From contig JAHHSM010000055.1 in assembly GCA_020025175.1 (NCBI GenBank), positions 1-11,420 on the forward strand: a stretch of DNA of 11,420 bases, written 5' to 3'. The first letter of the stretch is position 1. Each line of letters starts with the position of its first letter. The notes under the pieces are model-generated. The model saw only the letters and a list, made by a program, of their open reading frames with translations, had not been told where the DNA came from and searched no databases. The DNA comes from Oscillospiraceae bacterium (GTDB taxonomy: Bacteria > Bacillota > Clostridia > Oscillospirales > Oscillospiraceae). Shown here piece by piece: positions 6,247-11,420 of this stretch. Both the position numbers and the translations under genes were made by a program.

Positions 6247-9002
6247 AGCCGACAAAGTTAAAAATCTCGGCCTTCGGCCCCTATGCAGACTGCACGCAGA
6301 TCGATCTTGAAAAGCTGGGCGACAGTGGCCTTTACCTGATTACCGGTGATACCGGTGCGGGAAAAACAACCATTTTTGACGCCATTACCTTTGCTCTTTA
6401 TGGAGAAGCCAGCGGCACAGGACGTGAAGCGGATATGCTCCGAAGCAAATACGCTGACCCCAAAACGCCCACCTTTGTGGAAATGGAGTTTCTTTATCGT
6501 GGGAAAAAATACACGGTGCGCCGAAATCCTGAATATGAGCGGCCCAAGGGCAGGGGGGAAGGAATGACTACAGAGCGCGCCGATGCTGCACTCATATTTT
6601 CGGATGGCCGTGCTCCCATTACCAAATCCCGGGCGGTGACAGAGGCAATCATAGAATTGATCGGTCTTGATCGCAGCCAATTTACCCAAGTTGCCATGAT
6701 TGCGCAGGGAGCATTTTTAAAGCTGCTGCATGCTAAGACGGAGGAGCGCAGCAAAATCTTTCGGGAACTGTTCAATACACGCCGCTATCAGACCCTGCAG
6801 GATCGCTTGAAGGCGGAGACGAGGCAGCGTGCCGATCAATATGAAAAGCTGGGTGCTCGGATTCACCAATCTGTGAACGGGCTGCGGTGCGCAGAAGAGA
6901 GTGCCTATGCAGAGGCACTTGCACAAATGCAGGCGCTGGAAACGTATGCATCCATGGCTGAGGTTGTGGAACTGGCAGAGCAGCTGGTTGCGGAGGATGC
7001 CAGGACAGCAGAGCAGCTGGATAAAAGGGCAAAGGAGCTGGGCGATACCTTGGGGCAAATCCAGCAGCGGCTCGGAAAAGCGCAGAGTGAGGCGAGAGCG
7101 CGTGCGGCATTGGAAAGCGCACGCGGAGAAGAGGTGCACCTTGTGCCGGAGCTTTCTGATGCGGAGGAATCCATGAAGGCGGCAGAATTGCAGCGCCCGC
7201 AGTTGGAGCGGCTGGGAGCGAGCATCGAAAATGAATTGCAAAAACTTGATGCCTATGAAAGCCTTGCGGTATTGGAAGAAAAGTACACGCAGGCAGAAGT
7301 GGCTGCAACGCGGCAGGAAAGAGAGGTAACATTAGAAAAGGAACGGGAGCATATTCTGTCGGAACAGCTGAATGGAGCACGAAAGCAGTATCAGGCTATG
7401 ACGGATGTGCACGCTGATCTTATAAAAGTGCAGAACGAAAAAGATGCGCTGAAAGCACGTTTTATTGCGCTTGGCGAGTTGGAACTGTTCAAAGAGGAAG
7501 TACGCAATGCCAAAAATGCTGCAATGCAGGCACAAGAGCAGTATCGGCGCCTGCAGCAGCAGGCGGAGCTGCAGCATAGCCATGCCCGGCAGCTGGAACG
7601 GGCCTTTTTAGATGCACAGGCAGGTATTTTGGCACGAGAGCTTCAGGAAATGCAGCCGTGCCCTGTTTGCGGTGCGCTCCACCATCCGTCACCGGCGCAG
7701 GTGCCTGAGAGTGCCCCCACGCAAAAAGAACTGGAGAAGGCGAAAGCTGCTGCGCAAAAAGCGGAGCAGGCAGCCGCGCAGGCCAGTGTGGAAGCAGGGC
7801 GCCGCAATGAGCGTGCACAAGGTATGGAAGAACAGCTGCACAAAAAAGAGCAGAGCCTTTTAACGGATACTGGGGAAACGGCGGGAACAGCCTTGCAAAA
7901 TACGTCCACACGCCTTTCTGCTGTTGAAAAAGAGATTGCATTTTTGCAGCAGCAGGATGATCTTCGAAAAACATTACAGCAGGAAATCCCCCAAAAAGAG
8001 CAGGAATTGGCGCAAATACAACAACAGGCTGAAGCACTGGGGCAAGAAGCAACTGCGCGCCGCGTAAAAGCAGAGGGGGCGCTCCGTGAGCGGGATGCCA
8101 TAGCAAAGACGTTGGAATTTGAAAGTAAGACCGCTGCCCAAGCTCATATCGAAACGCTGCAAAAGGAAAAAAAGCATCTCCAAAAGGCGATGGAAACGGC
8201 ACAGGAACGTTTCCATAACGGTAAGCTGAAGCTGGAGCAGTGCCGCGCACAGATCGCCGCCCTTGAAAAACAGCTGGAGGGTGCCGGTGGTGAGGAAACG
8301 GCGCCACTGTCTGAGCAGGAGCAGACGCTGCGGCAGCAGCAGGCATTGCTTCAGAAAAAGAAAGAAGTTTTGGCGGCACGTATTGCGGCAAACCAAATGG
8401 CAAAGGAAGAAATTAAACACAACGGTGCACAGCTTGCTGCGGTAGAAGAGGAATGGACATGGATGCGCAGCCTTTCCGGCACAGCCAACGGTACGCTGAG
8501 CGGTAAGGAAAAAATTATGCTGGAAACCTATATCCAGATGACCTATTTTGACCGCATTATCCGCCGTACCAATGTGCGCCTGATGGCAATGACCGGCGGA
8601 CAGTACGAATTAAAGCGCCGGACCAGTGCAGATAATCAGCGCAGTCAAAGTGGACTGGAGCTGGATGTTATTGATCATTACAATGGCACAGAGCGCAGCG
8701 TGAAAACACTGTCGGGCGGAGAATCCTTTGAAGCGTCGCTTTCTTTGGCACTGGGACTTTCTGATGAGATTCAATCTTCTGCCGGCGGTATTCAGCTGGA
8801 TACCATGTTTGTGGATGAGGGGTTCGGTTCCTTGGATGAGGAGTCGCTGAATCAGGCAATCAAGGCCCTGAGCGATTTGACGGAAGGCAATCGTTTGGTG
8901 GGTATTATTTCCCATGTGGCAGAGCTGAAAGACCGCATTGATCGACAAATTGTCATAAAAAAAGAACGCACTGGCGGCAGCCGCGTGGAGCTGCTGGTTT
9001 AA
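6243..9002 (+). CDS. sbcC: SbcC ATPase subunit (Rad50-like SMC protein)
   Basis: SbcC is the ATPase and DNA-tethering partner of SbcD. The product is 919 residues with the classic SMC layout. Walker A GDTGAGKT is at 35-42, a Q-loop region around 149-156 and the N-terminal ATPase lobe to about 180. Long Glu/Gln/Ala/Lys-rich coiled coils run from about 180 to 740, interrupted by the zinc hook CPVC (473-476) near the middle. The C-terminal lobe has signature LSGGESF (823-829), Walker B LDTMFVDEG (852-860), D-loop SLDEES and switch His891. The ATG at 6243 overlaps the sbcD stop (ATGA, 4 bp) and is preceded by GGAGGAG (6231-6237) inside sbcD. An in-frame TTG at 6228 is less likely. All ATPase motifs are intact and there is no frameshift, so the complex should be functional. 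Confidence 0.96.
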   Translation: MKPTKLKISAFGPYADCTQIDLEKLGDSGLYLITGDTGAGKTTIFDAITFALYGEASGTGREADMLRSKYADPKTPTFVEMEFLYRGKKYTVRRNPEYERPKGRGEGMTTERADAALIFSDGRAPITKSRAVTEAIIELIGLDRSQFTQVAMIAQGAFLKLLHAKTEERSKIFRELFNTRRYQTLQDRLKAETRQRADQYEKLGARIHQSVNGLRCAEESAYAEALAQMQALETYASMAEVVELAEQLVAEDARTAEQLDKRAKELGDTLGQIQQRLGKAQSEARARAALESARGEEVHLVPELSDAEESMKAAELQRPQLERLGASIENELQKLDAYESLAVLEEKYTQAEVAATRQEREVTLEKEREHILSEQLNGARKQYQAMTDVHADLIKVQNEKDALKARFIALGELELFKEEVRNAKNAAMQAQEQYRRLQQQAELQHSHARQLERAFLDAQAGILARELQEMQPCPVCGALHHPSPAQVPESAPTQKELEKAKAAAQKAEQAAAQASVEAGRRNERAQGMEEQLHKKEQSLLTDTGETAGTALQNTSTRLSAVEKEIAFLQQQDDLRKTLQQEIPQKEQELAQIQQQAEALGQEATARRVKAEGALRERDAIAKTLEFESKTAAQAHIETLQKEKKHLQKAMETAQERFHNGKLKLEQCRAQIAALEKQLEGAGGEETAPLSEQEQTLRQQQALLQKKKEVLAARIAANQMAKEEIKHNGAQLAAVEEEWTWMRSLSGTANGTLSGKEKIMLETYIQMTYFDRIIRRTNVRLMAMTGGQYELKRRTSADNQRSQSGLELDVIDHYNGTERSVKTLSGGESFEASLSLALGLSDEIQSSAGGIQLDTMFVDEGFGSLDEESLNQAIKALSDLTEGNRLVGIISHVAELKDRIDRQIVIKKERTGGSRVELLV

Positions 9003-9025
9003 CGAAAAAATCGAAACAATAGGAA

Positions 9026-9066
9026 AAGCGAGCCGTTCCAAATGGAACGACTCGCTTAATTTTTTA
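9026..9066. terminator. Bidirectional intrinsic terminator between sbcC and the zinc-ribbon gene
   Basis: A 13-bp stem with one C-A mismatch pairs 9026-9039 with 9044-9057 around a 4-nt loop. It is followed by AATTTTTT on the right, and an AAAA run sits on its left. It ends sbcDC transcripts and can also end the convergent zinc-ribbon gene, whose stop codon lies at its right edge. Confidence 0.88.
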
Positions 9067-10248
9067 AAGCTCTTTGGTACTGGTCCCGGCGTTTCCGCTA
9101 AAATCACGCCAGATGACAGATCCCTTTTGCTGAAAGGCGAGGAGCTTCTGGTCCCAATCGCAAAACCGCAGATTTGCAGTGCATTCTGTGGGATTTTTCC
9201 AGTTGCCATTTCCACCGCAGCTGTCGAGAATGAGTTTGGAAAAAGGGGTGCTGCCGCGGATGCGGCCGATATAATTTGCCAGCGAACGGAATCCATCCTC
9301 CGTCCAGCCATGGATAGGCGTTCTGTAGACATTACGGCGAATTTCGCCGTTATCCATCAAGTCGCAGAGGATGACAATGCGTTTATCAATATAGAAAATG
9401 CCTGCGCAGCGTTCAAAAATGGATGCGGCATCGCCAGTGAAGCGATCATATGCCACGACATAGGAACGGTCACAGCACATGTTGCCGCCCATTTCCTGCG
9501 GCAGTTCTTCAAAGGGCCCCAAATAGGTGACAAACAGCCAATCCTGATAGCAGATCATATCTGTCAGCGTTTCGGCAGCTTCGATAAAGGGACGCATTGT
9601 GCCGTCAGGGGAGACAAAATAGATGGTGGGTTCCATGTAGACATACATACCGTCGGGGGTGGAGGTAATGATCTGCGCGCCGTCCAGCTCTGGAATTTCC
9701 ACAGCTTGAGAGGATGGCGAAATATGATAGAACCATTTTCCCCCGTTTTTAACCATGGGACCCTGCCCTGCGGTATAATTCATGGAATATGGTTCAAGAA
9801 AACCATACATGCCGATGCCTTGGAACGTGTAGAAGCTGCCGCTCTCACCGTAAAATCGCTGGACAGAGCCGGTGAAGCCGTGAGGGTTTACCACAGCCGG
9901 CACAGAAATACCGTCAAGCGGCGCATTGCCGGGCAGCGGGACGGGACCGCGCGAAACCTGCGGCTTTGGTGTGGGCGCGGGGATTTTAATGGTTTGGGGT
10001 GCGGACTGAGGCACGGGGAACGGTGCGGGAGCCGGCGCTGTTATAGGAGGCTGCACGGGGCGAACCGGCTGCTGCGGAGCGGAGGCCTGCTCCAGAGAGG
10101 TGCCGCAAAAGCCGCAGAAGCGGCTGCCTTCGGGCAGGATACTGCCGCATTTCGGGCAATGGGGCTTGAGATCGACTTCCTTGCCGCAAATATGACAAAA
10201 ACGGGCGCCGTCTAAAAGGGCAGCACCGCAATAACAACAAAATGGCAT
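9064..10248 (-). CDS. Double zinc-ribbon protein with proline-rich linker and uncharacterised C-terminal domain
   Basis: I do not recognise a characterised gene. The 394-residue product opens with two tandem zinc ribbons. The first has cysteines at C4 (or C5), C7, C18 and C21; the second at C31, C34, C45 and C48, each with the CG knuckle and a ...G(A/S)RFC core. A proline- and alanine-rich, probably unstructured linker spans about 55-118. The C-terminal ~270 residues alternate short hydrophobic strands with turns (for example KWFYHIS, GMYVYME, DWLFVTYLG, SYVVAYDRFTGD, IVILCDLMDNG). This suggests beta-propeller-type blades; a DUF5050-like domain is my best guess. No signal peptide or membrane segment is visible, so it is probably cytosolic. 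The ATG at 10248 has a weak, G-rich ribosome binding site (AAGGGGGA) set about 9 bases upstream. It is a single gene convergent with sbcC. Its role is unknown; a sensor or scaffold is only inference. Confidence 0.85.
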   Translation of the reverse strand: MPFCCYCGAALLDGARFCHICGKEVDLKPHCPKCGSILPEGSRFCGFCGTSLEQASAPQQPVRPVQPPITAPAPAPFPVPQSAPQTIKIPAPTPKPQVSRGPVPLPGNAPLDGISVPAVVNPHGFTGSVQRFYGESGSFYTFQGIGMYGFLEPYSMNYTAGQGPMVKNGGKWFYHISPSSQAVEIPELDGAQIITSTPDGMYVYMEPTIYFVSPDGTMRPFIEAAETLTDMICYQDWLFVTYLGPFEELPQEMGGNMCCDRSYVVAYDRFTGDAASIFERCAGIFYIDKRIVILCDLMDNGEIRRNVYRTPIHGWTEDGFRSLANYIGRIRGSTPFSKLILDSCGGNGNWKNPTECTANLRFCDWDQKLLAFQQKGSVIWRDFSGNAGTSTKEL

Positions 10249-10277
10249 GGGAAAAAATCCCCCTTAAAAAAATTTGA

Positions 10278-10306
10278 TATCTATACATTTATAGAATACC
10301 CGTCAA
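10278..10306 (-). promoter_or_regulatory. Possible promoter for the zinc-ribbon gene
   Basis: On the - strand TTGACG (10306-10301) matches five of six -35 bases. A 17-base spacer leads to TAGATA (10283-10278); alternatively TATAGA lies at 15 bases. The start would be near 10270, about 22 bases before the ATG. Base composition here is AT-rich, so a chance match is possible. Confidence 0.45.
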
Positions 10307-10472
10307 AGCATTTTGTGTCAATGTTTGTATCTAAGAATCTGTCGAAGAAAAAGGCTGGACAGTTGGATACAGGTATAAACTGCTCTGGTAAAAAACAGGC
10401 AAATAAAGCGCAACCTAGTGTCATAAAGGCATAGCACAGGAGCAATACGATCACTGCAATCAGGGTCAGCAT
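10281..10472 (-). CDS. Possible small one-helix membrane peptide (doubtful)
   Basis: An ATG at 10472 opens a 63-residue frame whose first ~28 residues (MLTLIAVIVLLLCYAFMTLG and on) form one strongly hydrophobic, membrane-helix-like segment. A short Cys/Phe-rich tail follows. It would end 32 bases before the zinc-ribbon ATG and could be co-transcribed with it. Against it: there is no visible Shine-Dalgarno sequence, the tail overlaps the proposed zinc-ribbon promoter, and no family is recognised. The frame continues upstream to a TTG at 10631, but that extension looks non-coding. I list it only because the rest of the intergenic region holds no other frame on this strand worth noting. Confidence 0.2.
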   Translation of the reverse strand: MLTLIAVIVLLLCYAFMTLGCALFACFLPEQFIPVSNCPAFFFDRFLDTNIDTKCFDGYSINV

Positions 10473-10544
10473 TGGAAATGCATTGTCTGGTGCGATATGA
10501 GCCTGTATGCTCTGGCTATGGGTGCAAAATGCGGGGGTCTTGGA

Positions 10545-10609
10545 TATACATATAAAATACATATGAAATATGAAAAACAATTGAAGGCACGGTCCACTTA
10601 TGGTACAAT
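10545..10609 (+). promoter_or_regulatory. Strong sigma-A promoter with AT-rich upstream element, driving a structured leader
   Basis: TTGAAG at 10581-10586 and TACAAT at 10604-10609 have an exact 17-base spacer, and TGG at 10601-10603 extends the -10. The preceding 10545-10580 is very AT-rich with repeated ATACATAT/ATATGAA words, like an UP element. Transcription should start near 10614-10616, nearly 290 bases before the CoA-transferase ATG. Confidence 0.7.
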
Positions 10610-10613
10610 TCCC

Positions 10614-10708
10614 ATATTGGGGAACAGTCAATGCGGTCCGTAGGAGTGGATGCCGCTTCCGGCATTGATGTTGGCTGATGAAATCATTCAGCCGACGATT
10701 TCTTTTTT
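10614..10708 (+). ncRNA. Structured leader or small RNA, candidate attenuator of the CoA-transferase gene
   Basis: Starting at the predicted transcription start, two hairpins follow closely. Hairpin 1 has an outer stem of 7 bp (TCAATGC 10628-10634 with GCATTGA 10662-10668) and an inner stem (GGAGTGG 10643-10649 with CCGCTTCC 10653-10660, one bulged base) capped by an ATG loop. The inner and outer stems are joined by an asymmetric 8-nt internal loop. Hairpin 2 is the terminator listed separately. An alternative pairing, CAGTCAA (10625-10631) with TTGGCTG (10671-10677), would disrupt both. That is the logic of a transcription-terminating riboswitch, but the same parts could simply be a ~93-nt independent sRNA. 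I do not recognise a known class: T-box, fluoride, ZTP, glycine and c-di-GMP consensus elements are not evident. Confidence 0.45.
10670..10708 (+). terminator. Intrinsic terminator inside the leader
   Basis: A 9-bp stem including one T-G wobble pairs 10670-10678 with 10688-10696 around a 9-nt loop. A T-rich tail with six consecutive Ts lies at 10703-10708. The tail starts six bases after the stem, so termination may be only partial, as suits an attenuator. Confidence 0.6.
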
Positions 10709-10737
10709 ATATAGGGACCAGAAATTGAGGATGTATC

Positions 10738-10868
10738 GCCCCATTGATCCAATCAAGGGCACGTTCCGGTATCAGGCTCGTGTGAACGATGTATATAAGT
10801 GCGGCGTGTTTGAGCGGAAGCAGACTGAGACAAGCATACGCTAGGAGCCGCGAGAAACATTGTACATC
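10738..10868 (+). other. Hairpin-rich second half of the CoA-transferase leader
   Basis: A hairpin at 10738-10760 pairs GCCC with GGGC and TTGAT with ATCAA around a CCA loop, with a CA bulge. Further on, three nested pairings are possible: GATGTA (10788-10793) with TACATC (10863-10868), GCGGC (10801-10805) with GCCGC (10847-10851), and AGCG (10813-10816) with CGCT (10839-10842). No ORF with a ribosome binding site is convincing here. TATATA at 10792-10797 could instead be the -10 of a second promoter with a poor -35. The individual stems are short, so part of this may be chance. Confidence 0.3.
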
Positions 10869-10903
10869 ATCGGATAAAACTCAAAATGTTTGGGGGAAAG
10901 AAA

Positions 10904-11420
10904 ATGGACTATCAAAAAATGTATCAGAAGAAGCTCACAACGGCCAAAAAGGCAGTAAAAGCGGTCAAGTCCGGTCATTGGGTGGATTACGGTTGGTGCA
11001 CCAATCATCCTGTAGCACTGGATAAAGCATTGGCAGAACGCAAGGATGAGCTGCATGATGTGAATGTGCGCGGCGGTGTTACGATGTGGATGCCCGAAAT
11101 TGCCAAAGCAGATGATGCAGGTGAGCACTTCACTTGGAATGCATGGCATTGCAGCGGCATAGATCGTAAGATCATGGCTAAGGGGATGGGTTATTTCTCT
11201 CCCATGCGCTATTCGGAGCTGCCCGGATTCTATCGTGACAATTTGGATGTGGATGTTGCCATGATCCAGGTGACGCCTATGGATCAGCACGGTAATTTTA
11301 ATTTCGGCCTGGCAACTTCCCATTTGGCAGATATGCTGGCTCGGGCGAAAAAGATTATTGTAGAAGTGAATGAAAATATGCCTTGGGTAGGCGGACTGAA
11401 TGGCTCCGAAATCAATATTC
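10904..11420 (+). CDS. Butyryl-CoA:acetate CoA-transferase-like protein (partial, runs off the right edge)
   Basis: The first 172 codons are present, with no stop before the window ends. The enzyme would transfer CoA between an acyl-CoA (typically butyryl-CoA) and acetate, the final step of butyrate formation in many gut Clostridia. The N-terminus closely follows family I CoA-transferases of the But / 4-hydroxybutyrate CoA-transferase group. Recognisable stretches are SGHWVDYGWC (23-32), PVALDKALAER (36-46), DVNVRGG (52-58), YFSPMRYSELP (97-107), VTPMDQHGNFNFG (123-135) and KKIIVEVNENMP (149-160). The catalytic glutamate and the GGxGxQ CoA-binding motif lie beyond the window, so substrate choice (butyryl-, propionyl-, succinyl- or 4-hydroxybutyryl-CoA) is not fixed. 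GGGGGAAAG (10892-10900) is the ribosome binding site for the ATG at 10904. The long structured leader upstream suggests regulated expression. Confidence 0.85.
   Translation, partial: MDYQKMYQKKLTTAKKAVKAVKSGHWVDYGWCTNHPVALDKALAERKDELHDVNVRGGVTMWMPEIAKADDAGEHFTWNAWHCSGIDRKIMAKGMGYFSPMRYSELPGFYRDNLDVDVAMIQVTPMDQHGNFNFGLATSHLADMLARAKKIIVEVNENMPWVGGLNGSEINI

Noticed and set aside
7550..7570. Short CAG/GCAGCAG repeats in sbcC
   Set aside because: These encode Gln-rich coiled coil and are too short and interrupted to be a tandem-repeat feature.
7489..8403. A 304-codon - strand open frame inside sbcC, rich in Pro/Ala/Phe
   Set aside because: It is the reverse reading of the Glu/Gln/Lys-rich coiled-coil codons; composition alone explains its length.
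9127..10215. A 362-codon open frame on the + strand opposite the zinc-ribbon gene
   Set aside because: It has no recognisable motifs or ribosome binding site, while the - strand frame has two perfect Cys4 zinc ribbons and convergent terminator placement. It is an antisense artefact of codon bias.
10621..10708. A tRNA or known riboswitch (fluoride, T-box, SRP RNA) in the leader
   Set aside because: There is no T-loop GTTCGA-type sequence, no T-box core and no SRP GGAA/GCAG core. A GGCTGATG string recalls the fluoride riboswitch, but the rest of that consensus is absent.
10650..10844. A 64-codon + strand frame in the CoA-transferase leader, considered as a leader peptide
   Set aside because: Its ATG sits inside the predicted first hairpin, and the frame crosses the terminator. 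No run of regulatory codons (such as repeated His, Trp or Leu) is seen, so a classical peptide attenuator is unlikely.

Overview
The window looks like core chromosome from an anaerobic, low-to-mid GC Firmicute, most likely a gut-type butyrate-producing Clostridia. The case rests on four things. The partial gene at the right edge closely resembles butyryl-CoA:acetate CoA-transferase. Ribosome binding sites are strong and purine-rich (AAGGAG, GGAGG). Promoters are clear sigma-A type with extended -10 boxes. The housekeeping gene set (Dus, Tex, GreA, SbcCD) is typical. A Negativicutes host is not excluded. I see no insertion sequence, phage gene, CRISPR array, rRNA or tRNA.

Layout, left to right. 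Positions 1-230 are an AT-rich spacer ending in a promoter for a tRNA-dihydrouridine synthase gene (246-1190, +). An intrinsic terminator and a new promoter separate it from tex (1307-3463, +). A bidirectional terminator (3505-3543) divides tex from a leftward two-gene operon, greA (4977-4471) followed by a TtcA-family tRNA thiolation gene (4452-3562). Back-to-back promoters near 5000-5082 drive greA leftward and sbcD-sbcC rightward. sbcD (5113-6246) and sbcC (6243-9002) overlap by 4 bp and encode the Mre11/Rad50-like nuclease. A second bidirectional terminator (9026-9066) separates sbcC from a convergent gene for a double zinc-ribbon protein with an uncharacterised C-terminal domain (10248-9064, -). 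A 655-bp intergenic region follows, then the CoA-transferase gene (10904 to the edge, +).

How the genes relate: the left two-thirds is information processing. It covers tRNA modification (Dus, TtcA-like), transcription (Tex, GreA) and DNA end repair (SbcCD), arranged as small independent units each with its own promoter and hairpin terminator. The right end moves to energy metabolism.

The most unusual stretch is the long leader before the CoA-transferase gene. It has a near-consensus promoter (TTGAAG-17-TACAAT), a two-part hairpin, an intrinsic terminator about 93 nt downstream of the start, and an alternative pairing that would exclude both the first hairpin and the terminator. This has the architecture of a transcription-attenuation riboswitch or a short sRNA, and I cannot assign it to any class I know. 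The zinc-ribbon protein is the main gene of unknown function.
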